Origin: JADLHS01 sp036274115
GTDB lineage: Bacteria > Verrucomicrobiota > Verrucomicrobiia > Limisphaerales > JADLHS01
Direction of reading: 5' to 3'
Length of the DNA: 64,000 nucleotides
Assembly (NCBI GenBank): GCA_036274115.1
Contig: DASUGI010000078.1
Span: 47,354 to 111,353 of the forward strand
The translations under genes and the position numbers were made by a program. Shown one piece after another: positions 52,622 through 63,100 of the stretch (position 1 is the stretch's first letter; each line of letters starts with the position of its first letter). The notes beneath the pieces were generated by a model. The model had not been told where the DNA came from. It saw only the letters and a list, made by a program, of their open reading frames with translations, and searched no databases.

Positions 52622-53725
52622 TCAACGTCCTTCGCCTGATGGACGCCTAACCGGCGTGGTTATGGGTATCGGCTCACCAAAATCCGGAGTGCCGTCAGGC
52701 TTCCACGAAAACTTCTGCGCGCGCGGAGAGCGGTGACGGCCGCAGCCCTGACCTGGTTCGGAGTTGGCGTGGAACAAAATCCAATCCTCTTTGCCATCGG
52801 GCGATTTGAAAAAGCTGCAATGACCGGGCGCGTAGGTCTGCGCTTCCGGCCGGGCAACCAGAAGCGGCTTCGTTGATTTCTTCCACGAGGCTGGATCAAG
52901 CAGGTTGCTGTCGGCATTGGCCGTGAGCATGCCGAGGCAATAATGTTCGGTCCAACAGCCGCTCGCGGAGTAAATCAGAAACAGCTTGTTGCCGCGCTTG
53001 AGCATTTGCGGGCCTTCGTTCACATCCACGTGCGCCGGATCGCCAGTGGCTGCGTTGGGCGTCAGGTCGCCCACGGTTTCCCACGGATACTCCGGAAACG
53101 AAATCCGCACGCGCGGGCCTTCAATCGTCCAGGGATTTATCATCGCGGCGATGTAGATGCTTTGCACGCCGTTGGTCTCGTATTCCCAGCCAGACCAGAT
53201 CGCGTAGAGCCGTCCCCGGTGCTCGAACACCGACGTGTCAATCGCCCAACGATCCGTTTCATCCGTGAGTTTGCCTTTCATCACCCACTCGCCTTCGAGC
53301 GGATCCGGTGAAGCATTCTCCAGCACCCAGACGCGATGCGTCGGATTGCTCCCGGCATCGGCGGCGAAATAGATGTACCACTTGCCTTCGAGGAAATGGA
53401 TTTCGGGCGCCCAGATGTCTTTGGAATAAGGACCACTCGCCGGCGGACGCCAGACGATTTTTCGTTCGGCATCTTTCAGGTCCGGAATGCTCCGCGTCTT
53501 CCACACCGTGAGATTTCTTCCGGTGGTGTGCATGTAGTAATAGAAGCCATCCTTTGAAGTCACCCAGGGGTCCGCACCGGCGCGCAGCACCGGATTGGTG
53601 AATGTATTTTCAACGGAAACCTGACGCGCCGAATCAGTGCTCGGCACCGGCAAGACCGCACAGCCGGCAAAGACCCATGCCCAAAGGCACGCGCCAGTCA
53701 GTTGCAGTATCCGTTTCAGTTTCAT
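52622..53725 (-). CDS. GH43-family glycoside hydrolase, lipoprotein
   Basis: 367 residues from the ATG at 53725. Lipoprotein signal MKLKRILQLTGACLWAWVFAGC with Cys at about 22. Five-bladed propeller of GH43: ADPWVTSKDGFYYYMHT (catalytic base Asp), WAPEIHFLEGKWYIYFAADA, WAIDTSVFEHRGRLYAIWSG (pKa-modulating Asp) and VNEGPQMLKRGNKLFLIYSA (acid Glu). Family members cut alpha-arabinofuranosyl or beta-xylosyl linkages in plant hemicelluloses. The longer start at 53836 is rejected because it would precede the signal peptide by about 37 residues. It is separated from the downstream CotH gene by a hairpin element. Confidence 0.9.
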   Translation of the reverse strand: MKLKRILQLTGACLWAWVFAGCAVLPVPSTDSARQVSVENTFTNPVLRAGADPWVTSKDGFYYYMHTTGRNLTVWKTRSIPDLKDAERKIVWRPPASGPYSKDIWAPEIHFLEGKWYIYFAADAGSNPTHRVWVLENASPDPLEGEWVMKGKLTDETDRWAIDTSVFEHRGRLYAIWSGWEYETNGVQSIYIAAMINPWTIEGPRVRISFPEYPWETVGDLTPNAATGDPAHVDVNEGPQMLKRGNKLFLIYSASGCWTEHYCLGMLTANADSNLLDPASWKKSTKPLLVARPEAQTYAPGHCSFFKSPDGKEDWILFHANSEPGQGCGRHRSPRAQKFSWKPDGTPDFGEPIPITTPVRRPSGEGR

Positions 53726-53810
53726 CGCGCGCGGACATTGGACGGAATTGGAGCGCGCCTGTCGAGTGCCTGAATTGGTTACACGAACCGCTTCGCCGCG
53801 ACGGCGGTAA

Positions 53811-53913
53811 CGCGGGCGTCTCGCCTGCGAGTTCACGAGGCGTCCCGCCTCGTGTTTCTCCGAGCGGCGAGACGCCGCCGGAACTCGCAGCCGGGACGGC
53901 CGCGCTACGTCAA
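53811..53913. repeat. Nested palindromic element between the GH43 and CotH genes
   Basis: Contains the perfect hairpin CACGAGGCG-TCC-CGCCTCGTG (53834-53854). Around it lie outer inverse pairs GCGTCTCGCC (53816) / GGCGAGACGC (53866) and TGCGAGTTC (53826) / GAACTCGCA (53881). It ends at the CotH gene stop. It may act as a transcription terminator or be a dispersed repeat; no run of T follows, so intrinsic termination is uncertain. Confidence 0.7.
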
Positions 53914-56900
53914 GGTTGGGCCGGCGTCGTCACCCGGAAGAACTGCATGCCGCTCGTGGACTGCGGAACGCTGATCACCCGATCGCTACTCGCCGCCGGA
54001 ACGTTGGTCACCGAGAACCAGAAACCCGAATCCGGCGCACCCGCTTTGAGCAAACTGTAACTGCGCTTGGCTTTCGCCTCGAACCGCAGATTGATGCTTC
54101 CGCCCGCCGGTATCGCCTCCAACTTCAGATAACTCGCCGCGTCCTGAGGATTCGTCCCCGCCATCCACTCGGAATAATTGTTGAACCCATCGCCATCCGC
54201 ATCAGCCGTCCCATCGGCCACGAACACCTCCGTCCCATGAATCATCTCCCACACATCCGGCACACCATCGCCGTCCACATCCCCTGAAGTTTGCGGCGAC
54301 AACTCCCCGGCCGTCGGCGCAGCCACGAACCAATTAATCGGATCATTCCCGTAAGCCAGCAACGTCGCGCGCTGCAATGATTGCCCCGTCCCCGCCGCCG
54401 ACGACGGCCACGGCGCGGTCGGCTTGTAAGAAACCTTCTCCACCATCACGTAAGGAACGAAGCCATCCGCCTCCGGCTCATCCGGAAACTTTAATTCAAT
54501 CGACTCCCCGTCATTGTTCAGCCGCCCCGACCACGGCCCAAAGATCGGGACATTCGTACTCAAACCATACGCGCTCCGAAACGCCGCCAGCGCCGCCGGA
54601 TTGACCTGCGGATCAAAACTCACCACGAGCAGCCGTCCCTCCGCCGGCAACACCGTGTTCGTGGGGAAGAAATAATCCACCGCGTTACCGAGCCGCCACG
54701 TGTTCGTCGGAAAATCCGTGGCGAACAGCGGCACATTGGTCGCCGTCACATTCTGCAACTCAATGAACTCCGCCTCGAAATTCTCGCTCCCACCCAGCAG
54801 CGGCGGTTGAAACATGATTTCTGAAATCACCACCGGTCCGACGAGCGGACGCGAATTGTTCGTACCCAACGTCCGCGCCGACATCGCCACGAAATCCTCC
54901 AACCCCGGACTGTTCACGTAACGTCCAAAACTCACCCCATTCTCCGCCGCGCCAAACGTCGCGCCGTGCACGTAGCCGTTGAGGTTTCCCGCCTCGTCCG
55001 CCGCAAACAAATACGCCTTGTCACCCAGACTGTTCAGATTCAAGTCCAGCCCGTTCGTGTCGTATTGGGTTTGCAGGAACACGCGGTAACCGGCGGCCGG
55101 AATCGTCGTGCCCGTCGGAATCCGGAACTTCTTCGGCAAATCCGCATCGTCCGAGAGAAACCACCCGCCGATGTTCACCGTCTCTGCCGTGGGATTAAAA
55201 AGCTCAAACGCATCAATCAACGGTGCGTCCGTATGCGTAAGCAACTCACTGATGACGATGGGCGGGATGCTGCTCGCCGCGTCGCCCGCCCCCGGCGACC
55301 CTCCCGCCGCCGTGCTCACGCGATACGTTCCCGCCACCGCGTCCGCCAGCACGAGCGACCAACCCATGCCGTCCGCCGTCACCGGCCAGGGCGGCGAATC
55401 CTTGTAATCCACCTCCAAGATCGTCACCCCCAGCGGCGTGCTGATGCGCAAAGTCTCGCCGCCATTATCGAGCCGGCCCGTGTAAATGCCCTGGATCGTT
55501 GTTCCCGGATAACGCGCCGCTATCCCCGCCGCGTTGCGCGCCATCAAAAATCGCTGACCCGCCGCGAGCGAAGTGCCATTGGCGAACGTGAATGTGATAC
55601 CCGCGCTAAACGTCAGTCCGCTCAAATCCAGTGTCGTTGCACCGATGTTCTGCAATTCCAGGAACTCCAAATCATCGCTCCCGTAAGCTCCAAAAGCCGG
55701 CGGGTTATACATGATTTCCGAGAAGCGCAGGTTCTGGCGCAACACGGAAATGAGGTCCACGGCCGCCGGGGTGAACTCCAGCGGGGCCGACCATTTGCTC
55801 CAGCGCCCTGTGTTATCGAGATGCCGAACACGCGCGCGGTAAATCTTGTTCGTCTCGACCACCACACCGGGGATGGTGATGCGATTATTCCAGGTCGCGA
55901 GCGTGCCGGATTCCCAGACGGCATCCCATTCCAGCGGCGGAACGACCCGCAGATCGGCCGGCGGTTGATTGGTATTGCGCACTTCAGCCAGCCGCCATTG
56001 CATGCCGGCGAACGTGCCTGCGCCCTGAGGATCGCTGAAAGGCAAACACTCAAACGTGAGCGAGTTCATCGGGAAATTGGATTGGCCGACGTAATAAATG
56101 ACCGGCTTGGACGGAATGCTCGCGTCACTGGCCACCGTGTCGAGGCGTGTAATCCATCCGCCGGCGCCGATGGTTTGTCGATCGATCCACCAGGGATGCG
56201 AGCCGCCGGTAAACATGAACTCCTTCATATCGGCCACCTGACCCGCGATGCCGCTAGTGTGGGCGGGCGTGGCGAAACCGGCGCCGGCGACCATGGAAAC
56301 GTAATTACCTCCGGACGCGGGCGCATTGGACCAACGCGCGAGATCGGCGGGAACAAACGCCGCAATGCGCGCCGCGTGAGCATCGATTACGGGATTGATT
56401 TGGTCCGGTTGAAACAGCAGGTCACGAATCTCGCGCACGACATTGCGATAATCGCGCTGCAACTGCGGATGACTGCCGGCGAGGAAAATGCCGTTGTAAA
56501 CGAGGTCCTGACCGCTGTTCCACGTCGCGCCCCAGGTGGAATCCGTGTCCCACGGCAAGGTCCAGAAGCGGCCATAGAAGCCGTTGCTGGCGTTGTAAGG
56601 CGGCTCGAAATACCACGCGGCATTCTTATTCGCGTCGGGCCAGAAGTCGTAATGGCGCACCGCTTCGCAAACCGCGTGATAACGATACCAGGCCTCGCAG
56701 TTGACGCGGGCGCGAATCCAATCCTCGGTCTGGTTGGCGAGCAAACCGTTCTGGATCGCCGCGCCGTCCATCCCATTCGTCACCGCGAACGGGCCTTGAT
56801 AACGCCGCTGCTCCACCATGTCTGCGGCGAGGTTGTTGGTGAATGCTGCATTGATCAGCTTGTAGAGATTTCCCTTCTCCATTCCATGGTTATCCAGAAA

Positions 56901-59900
56901 CGCCGCGTCGTAATCTTCCTGCGCCCAGTTGAGTCCCCAGAAATCGCCGTTGTATTGGTCCGGCGCTTCCTGAACTCCATCCACGACGCGGAAGTGAAAA
57001 TACAGCGTCTCCGGCGCGGGCACGCCGACTTTGTTCCAGAGGAAATAATTCACGACCTCGTTGAGGCCGAACGTGAGGCCGAGGCGATTGTTCGAGCCTT
57101 TGCCCGTCGTAATGTGCTGCCACTTGCGCGGAAACTTCTGGCCAAATTGATCGCGCGCGGCAAAGTAGTTGCCGCGATTCATTTCGAAACGCCAGTTGCG
57201 TTTACCGGGTTGATAACGTCCATTCGCACCGCGCAGCCGATAGTGGATGTTCTCGTAAACCTGGCCGTCGTAAATCAACGTGCCCGGCCAGTTGAAGGCC
57301 TGTCGTCCGGGATGACCATAAGCGCCGTAGAATTGGGGAATTTGATATGCACCGTTGTAAGCAGTGCATTCGGCGACGTCCTGGGCACGCGTCAACAGCG
57401 TGTAAACCGGCAACGATTGCAGCACCGCCGAACTTGTTCCCTGATAAGCCGGAATGCCATCGTAAACGTAGCAGCCAAAATTCATCGCGAGATCGTCTTC
57501 GAACGGCGCGCGGCGGCTCGCTCCCAACGTGTCAGTGACGATGATGCGATACCGAACGAGGACTCGATTGCCCTGTGCGGGGAGCACGGCCGTGTAAATG
57601 TCGTCTCCGGCCACCGCGTCGCCCGCCGTGCCGTTGTCCCGCATGGGCAGCGTCGTCCAATTGGCGGCGTTGGTATAGGCGGGATTGATCGTGGGTGTGA
57701 GCGATGTGTTGGCAATCAACTGATTGATCGGCACGGGCAACATCACCGGGAGATAATTACCGGGCGTGACGAGTTGATATTGCAGTTGCACCGAGCCCAC
57801 GCCCTGTGGGTCGGTGACTTTGGCGGTGATGATAATCTGGTTGGTGGACGTGGGGGACTCGGGCGTGTGATTCACCTGACGGATATTTGGCGCGGCGTTC
57901 AACGCAAACACGTTGTTGGTCGCGCCGGGCGTCGGTGGAGTGGCGGAGCGCCAGGAACTGCCCAGGTCATTGTCGAGTTCGGGGTTCACCAATGCAGCGG
58001 AAGCGCCCTGGCCGCTGGCCGAGATGGGCCAGGGAAACTCGGAGTTGTAATCCACGCGATCGATATTGTCGCCGGCGGCGTTCTCCAACTGGATTTCCTC
58101 GCCTTCGCTGGCGAGCGCGCCGCTCCACGGACCCAAAGCCGTCACGCCGTAGCGGGATTGTATTGTGGCGGGGTCCTGAGCGATGACGAGAAAACCGTGC
58201 GGCGCAATGACGGTTCCGGGCGGGAAGGTGTAATCGACTCCTCCCGAAAGCTCCCAGTTGGAAAGATCGAGCGGCGTGGCAATGGGATTGTAGAGTTCGA
58301 TGAACTCCTCGCGCACCGTGTTGTTGTCGGGGTTGTAGTGGATTTCGTTGATGACAATGGAGCGCGCGAGAGTGGTGATGCTGAGGTTGAACGTGCGCTC
58401 AATCCACAGACTGCCGCTGTCCGTGGCGCGAACACGGATGGTGAAGTTCGTGCCTACGAATATTTGACTCGCAAAGAGGACATTGCTGGAGATGACGAAG
58501 CGGGCATTGTCCCCGAAGCCGGGCGCAAGCGTGAACGTGTGCGTGTCGGTGGGATTGATGTCGATGGCTTTGAGTGTCGCAATGAACGAACCCGGGCCGG
58601 CGCCGGTGTTGATGTTGGTGGTACTGATGGTGATATCGGAGGGCGCGGTGGGCGGCGCGAGCACCTGGATGGAAACGGTGGCTGGCGCGGAGTCGAACTC
58701 GCCGTCGTCGACTTTGAAGGTGAACTGGTCGTTACCGATGTAGCCTGTCGCCGGAGTGTAAGTGAGGTTGGGCGGCGTGCCACTGCGTGTGCCATGCGTG
58801 GGCTCAGAGAGCACGGTGTACGTGAGGTTGCTCCCTTGCGGGTCTGAGCCCGTCAACGTGATCGCCTTGGATTGATTTAATGTTGTGCTGACAGACTGAT
58901 TATTCGCAGTCGGGCGCAACTGGTCCACGAGCACGGTGAGTTGTTCGGTCCGGACGGCAACGGCGTTACTCGCCGTGAGGGTGTAGGTAGTGTTGGTGCG
59001 CGGTGAAACAATGACACTGCCGGAGGCGGCGGCGTTGCCGACGGCGGGTTGGATGTTGACGGTGGTGGCGTTAATTACATTCCAACTGAGCGTCACCGAT
59101 GAGTTGATGACAATTTGATTCGTGCTCGCGGCAAAAGTCGTAATGACGGGATTGCCGGGAGCGATGTGCAAGTCACGGAGTTCCTGGACGACGTTGTTGG
59201 CTTCAACTGAAGATAGTTTGGCGTCGTAGAAGCGGACTTCAACCAATTCGCCAATGAGCGCCTGATTGACGTCCGTGAGCAACCGACCAAAGGCGAGGCC
59301 GGCGTTGTTGCGAGGGACAAACGATCCATTGGGAACAACCATGCTGAATTGGTTATCCAGGTTAACCGCCTGCTCACCGCCACCCCAGGTGAACACGGCA
59401 GCATGAAAGTTGGAATCAACCAGCGAAGGTGTGCCTGAGGTGTAAAGCGTTTGGTCAGGTTGGCCGACGCCCCAGCCGATGCGTCCATCTGCGGTAACCC
59501 CGATGCCCCAATCAGCTGTCACCCCGCCCTGCTCAGCATCCACCAGGCCAGTGTTGTTATACCACTGGGTTTCGCCGCCAACACCGTTGCCATTCAACCG
59601 AAACACCAGCGCAATGGAAAAACTCGTCAGCCCGGCAACGGGGCTGTTGTCCGTGCGTTGCAGCCGGTCCTGATCGAACCGCACCACCGGACCACCTGCC
59701 GGCGTGACGTTCAAATAGAAACGAGGGCGCAATCCAGAGGCCGAAGTAGCTGTGAGTGCGCGCCCGCCGGTACTGGTCCAGTTGGCGACAGAATCGCCAT
59801 TATTCAGCGCGCCCGAAAAATCGCTGGCGCGCCAGCTATCCACCAGGGCCGCATCCGCCCCTGACCAGAAAACCATTACAGCAACAACAGAAACAACCAG

Positions 59901-59912
59901 AAACCTGCGCAC
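53910..59912 (-). CDS. Giant secreted CotH/lamin-tail protein
   Basis: 2000 residues. Signal peptide about 1-21. LamG-like domain about 24-255. Ig-like about 260-335 (SVTLSWNVINATTVNIQPAV). Cadherin-like/Big about 335-515. Lamin-tail domain 1 about 515-680 (IVINEIHYNPDNNTVREEFI). CotH kinase-like domain about 870-1215 (YENIHYRLRGANGRYQPGKR, WNKVGVPAPETLYFHFRVVD, EDYDAAFLDNHGMEKGNLYK). Fn3-like about 1290-1400. Lamin-tail domains 2-4 about 1410-1560, 1570-1710 and 1715-1890. TSP3-like calcium repeats about 1895-1935 (GDVDGDGVPDVWEMIHG). A C-terminal module ends GMQFFRVTTPAQP. CotH proteins phosphorylate surface proteins in spores and other systems. A surface enzyme or adhesin role is likely. 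Confidence 0.9.
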   Translation of the reverse strand: MRRFLVVSVVAVMVFWSGADAALVDSWRASDFSGALNNGDSVANWTSTGGRALTATSASGLRPRFYLNVTPAGGPVVRFDQDRLQRTDNSPVAGLTSFSIALVFRLNGNGVGGETQWYNNTGLVDAEQGGVTADWGIGVTADGRIGWGVGQPDQTLYTSGTPSLVDSNFHAAVFTWGGGEQAVNLDNQFSMVVPNGSFVPRNNAGLAFGRLLTDVNQALIGELVEVRFYDAKLSSVEANNVVQELRDLHIAPGNPVITTFAASTNQIVINSSVTLSWNVINATTVNIQPAVGNAAASGSVIVSPRTNTTYTLTASNAVAVRTEQLTVLVDQLRPTANNQSVSTTLNQSKAITLTGSDPQGSNLTYTVLSEPTHGTRSGTPPNLTYTPATGYIGNDQFTFKVDDGEFDSAPATVSIQVLAPPTAPSDITISTTNINTGAGPGSFIATLKAIDINPTDTHTFTLAPGFGDNARFVISSNVLFASQIFVGTNFTIRVRATDSGSLWIERTFNLSITTLARSIVINEIHYNPDNNTVREEFIELYNPIATPLDLSNWELSGGVDYTFPPGTVIAPHGFLVIAQDPATIQSRYGVTALGPWSGALASEGEEIQLENAAGDNIDRVDYNSEFPWPISASGQGASAALVNPELDNDLGSSWRSATPPTPGATNNVFALNAAPNIRQVNHTPESPTSTNQIIITAKVTDPQGVGSVQLQYQLVTPGNYLPVMLPVPINQLIANTSLTPTINPAYTNAANWTTLPMRDNGTAGDAVAGDDIYTAVLPAQGNRVLVRYRIIVTDTLGASRRAPFEDDLAMNFGCYVYDGIPAYQGTSSAVLQSLPVYTLLTRAQDVAECTAYNGAYQIPQFYGAYGHPGRQAFNWPGTLIYDGQVYENIHYRLRGANGRYQPGKRNWRFEMNRGNYFAARDQFGQKFPRKWQHITTGKGSNNRLGLTFGLNEVVNYFLWNKVGVPAPETLYFHFRVVDGVQEAPDQYNGDFWGLNWAQEDYDAAFLDNHGMEKGNLYKLINAAFTNNLAADMVEQRRYQGPFAVTNGMDGAAIQNGLLANQTEDWIRARVNCEAWYRYHAVCEAVRHYDFWPDANKNAAWYFEPPYNASNGFYGRFWTLPWDTDSTWGATWNSGQDLVYNGIFLAGSHPQLQRDYRNVVREIRDLLFQPDQINPVIDAHAARIAAFVPADLARWSNAPASGGNYVSMVAGAGFATPAHTSGIAGQVADMKEFMFTGGSHPWWIDRQTIGAGGWITRLDTVASDASIPSKPVIYYVGQSNFPMNSLTFECLPFSDPQGAGTFAGMQWRLAEVRNTNQPPADLRVVPPLEWDAVWESGTLATWNNRITIPGVVVETNKIYRARVRHLDNTGRWSKWSAPLEFTPAAVDLISVLRQNLRFSEIMYNPPAFGAYGSDDLEFLELQNIGATTLDLSGLTFSAGITFTFANGTSLAAGQRFLMARNAAGIAARYPGTTIQGIYTGRLDNGGETLRISTPLGVTILEVDYKDSPPWPVTADGMGWSLVLADAVAGTYRVSTAAGGSPGAGDAASSIPPIVISELLTHTDAPLIDAFELFNPTAETVNIGGWFLSDDADLPKKFRIPTGTTIPAAGYRVFLQTQYDTNGLDLNLNSLGDKAYLFAADEAGNLNGYVHGATFGAAENGVSFGRYVNSPGLEDFVAMSARTLGTNNSRPLVGPVVISEIMFQPPLLGGSENFEAEFIELQNVTATNVPLFATDFPTNTWRLGNAVDYFFPTNTVLPAEGRLLVVSFDPQVNPAALAAFRSAYGLSTNVPIFGPWSGRLNNDGESIELKFPDEPEADGFVPYVMVEKVSYKPTAPWPSSAAGTGQSLQRATLLAYGNDPINWFVAAPTAGELSPQTSGDVDGDGVPDVWEMIHGTEVFVADGTADADGDGFNNYSEWMAGTNPQDAASYLKLEAIPAGGSINLRFEAKAKRSYSLLKAGAPDSGFWFSVTNVPAASSDRVISVPQSTSGMQFFRVTTPAQP

Positions 59913-60080
59913 GAAACGCCTTCCTCCTAAACAACTCAGTTACCCAATCCGTATGAACCACAACCAAAAGTGAAGCAAAGAAACTCAACGTCTCTTCACC
60001 ATCCGGACAACTTTTCCGCTCATACAAACACAACCACCATCTCAGATTTGCGGGCCCATCACAATTCAATTTAAAGGCGT

Positions 60081-60110
60081 GATGGCCGGGGCACGCTCGC
60101 CCCGGCCATC
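60081..60110. terminator. Strong hairpin downstream of the LamG/TSP3 gene
   Basis: Arms GATGGCCGGGGC (60081-60092) and GCCCCGGCCATC (60099-60110) pair perfectly over 12 bp with a 6-nt loop. It lies 30 bp past the stop of the minus-strand gene. The following T content on the minus strand is weak (CCTTTAAATTG), so it may be a terminator or only an mRNA-stabilising hairpin. Confidence 0.55.
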
Positions 60111-60140
60111 CACCACCATCCTGCCATCTTACCAACCATC

Positions 60141-63100
60141 TTACGGCAACTGCAGCCGGAAGAATTTGCGGTTACCGGTGAAGTTGTTCGTGTAAGGCGA
60201 ACTGGCACCGACCACCGGCGAATAGGTCCCGTTCACCTCGTCAGCGGACACCAACGTGCCGGTCTGCCAGGTGAGCACGAGTTGACTGCCCAGCGTCTGA
60301 TGTTGCAGCGCGGCGGGCGAATGCGGCTGCCCCCCGCCAGCGATGTAGTGAATGCGCGCCTGCGCTTCCACAAACGCGTTCGTGTAAACCGCGAACTCAT
60401 CGATCATGCCGATGAACTGCGAGTTCTCGAGTCCCCCGTTCTGGGTGAAGCCGAGGTATTGGATGAAACCATCCAGGTCCTGACCACTGGTGGCACCCGC
60501 GCCGGTGCTGGTTTCAATGGTTCGGCCACCAAAGCCTGCGCCACCGTCCATAAACAGACGCGTAATGCACGGAGCATTGGTGAACCAGATCTTGGTCATC
60601 ACCACGTGATGCCACGTGCCATCCGTCGCATAACGACCGGTCACATGCGCATCATGCAAATCGGACGTGCTGAAGATGAAGTCGCCGTCCTGGTTGAAGT
60701 TGCCCCAATACATATCGCCATCGCCGCCGCTCTCGTGTGCAAGCAACGAGGGGTTTTCCCACGTATTATTGCCATGGCTGCCCGTCAGCGTCGTCTTGAA
60801 CCAGTATTCCACCGTCGTGGCCTTGCCATCCTCCATGACGGACAAATCCGGCTCACGATAGTTGACCAGTTCATTGATGGGTTGACCGAAGTCGAGATAC
60901 TTCGTGGTACTATTCGCTGCCTGCGGACCGGTGAACTCGAGGGCGTTGCCGAGGTTGGTGTAGGCGCTCGGCTTGCCGAGATCCGTATCAAGAATGCCAC
61001 TGCCGTAGCTGACGAAGAACGACGGGGCGGAACTGCCCTGATTGACCGCACCAGACGCCGTCGTCGTTTCCTCAAACCGCAGCCAATGCACCGGTTGATC
61101 GGCTTCCACGGCGACGGCATAGGTCGCGGGAATGGCCGGCTTGCTCGCCGACTGATTTGGATTGAAGCCCAGCAGCACTTCGTCGCCATCCGTGAACCCA
61201 TCGCTGTCGGTGTCACGTTCCAGCGGGCTCGTACCGGTTTGGGCCGGACTCACGTAGGTACCGGTGTTGTTCTCCACACCGTCGAGCAGATTGTCGTTGT
61301 CGGTATCGGCGTCCAACGGGTCGGTGCCGCGGTCCGTGGGGCTCACCCAGATTCCGGTGTTGGTCTCGGAACCATCGAGAACGCCATCGTCGTCGCTGTC
61401 GCTGTCCTGCGGATCCGTTTTGCGCAGGTATTCCTGGAGGTTGGTGGAACCGTCGTTGTCCGGGTCGGTATGGGCGTCAGCGCCATCATTTGGATTCAGG
61501 CCATTGCTGAGTTCATATACATCGGGCATGGTGTCGCCGTCGGTGTCCGCTCCCAACACGGCTTGAGAGTGGAGGCGCACTTCAGCTTCGGTGAGGGCGC
61601 GATCATAAATCACGACTTCATCGAGGTAGCCGATGTATTGGACGTTTTCGAGTTCGCCGCTTTGGGTGAAGCCGAGATAGCGGATGAAGCTATCCAGATC
61701 CTGATACTGGCTATTGCCCGACCCTAGCGTCCGCGTGAATGATGCGCCGCCGGGTTGCAGGGGGCCGCCGTCGAGGTACATGCGCGAGATGTTGGCCTGG
61801 TTGACGTGCCATTCTTTGATCATCACCAGGTGATGCCAGTTGTTGTCGGTGACGTCTTTCCCCATATCGCGCTGCGTCAGGATGTCGTTGTTGTCCGAAG
61901 TGCTGAATCCAAACTCACCCACATTGTTGATTTTGCCCCAATACATGTCGCCGTCGCCGGGGCTTTCGTGGGCCATGATGGACGGGCTTTGCCAGGAGTT
62001 GTTGCCGTGGGTGCCGACCTGGGTGGTTTTGAACCAGTATTCAACGGTGGTGGTTTTGTCCACGGCTGGCGGACGGTAGTTGACCAGTTCGGGAATCTCC
62101 GGATTGCCGCTGGGCGTGCCACCGGGATAAGTGGCGGCCATGTCCACGTATTTGGTGGTGGAATTCGGCGCGGCCGGACCGGTGAATTCGACGCAGGTGC
62201 CTAACGAGGGCAATGCACTGGGAATGCCCAGATTCGCTGCGACAATACCCGGGCCGTACGCACCTTGCCAGTCCTGGGCGGAACCGCTGTTGGTGGCGGC
62301 TTGCGACGGGTCGGTTTGTTCAAAGCGGAACCAATACTTTGGATTGGAAACGGTCACCGCGGCGGCCCAACTGGTGGCGGTGGGAATGGAACTGGCGCTG
62401 TTCGGGTTGGAGCCCAGCAATACTTCTCCGGCGTCGTCCCAGGTGTCGTTGTCGGTGTCCTTCTTGTTCGGATTGGAACCGGTGTTCGTGGCGTTCACAA
62501 AAACGCCCGTGCCGGTTTCGACGCCGTCGCTGAGGCCGTCGGAATCACTGTCGACTCTAAGAGGATCGGTGCCGCGGTCGGCCGGGCTGACGTAAATTCC
62601 GGTCTTGGTTTCGGCACCGTCGTTGACGCCGTCGCCGTCGGTGTCGGCTACCAAAGGCAGAGTGCCTCGTTGATATTCCTGCAGGTTGGTGGAAGCATCG
62701 GCATCCGGATCGGACGCAGCGTCAGCCGCCAGGTTGGGGTTGAAGCCGTGGCGGATTTCCCACCAGTCGGGGATGCCGTCGGTGTCGGTGTCGTTGAGTT
62801 TGAAGGTGGCTTTTTCCGCTTGGAATTGGTTGGAGATTTGGAGTGAGGTGAGGGCGGTGTCATGAACGCGGATGCGGCCGAGGATGTTGGTGCCGAGGCC
62901 GGAGTTGCTGACGAGGCCGCTGCCTTCGGTCTGGCGGGCGACGCGGAAGGGGATGGGGGTGAGGTTGTCGATGAGGTTCGTCCAGGTGACGAGGGGTTGG
63001 GTGGGGTAGGCTTCGACATTGATTTGCACGCCATCCTGGTAGATGCGGGCAGTTCGAGTTGCGGAGTCGTAGGTGTAGGCGATGTAGGTCCAGCGGCGGG

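Noticed and set aside
54966..58847. Plus-strand open frame of 1293 codons antisense to the CotH gene
   Set aside because: It mirrors the codon structure of the clearly functional minus-strand CotH protein. Its product is Arg/His/Val-rich without domains, which is typical of an antisense shadow in GC-rich DNA.
60282..61727. Plus-strand open frame of 481 codons opposite the LamG/TSP3 gene
   Set aside because: Repetitive Ile/Val/Gly-rich product mirrors the duplicated TSP3 coding sequence on the other strand.
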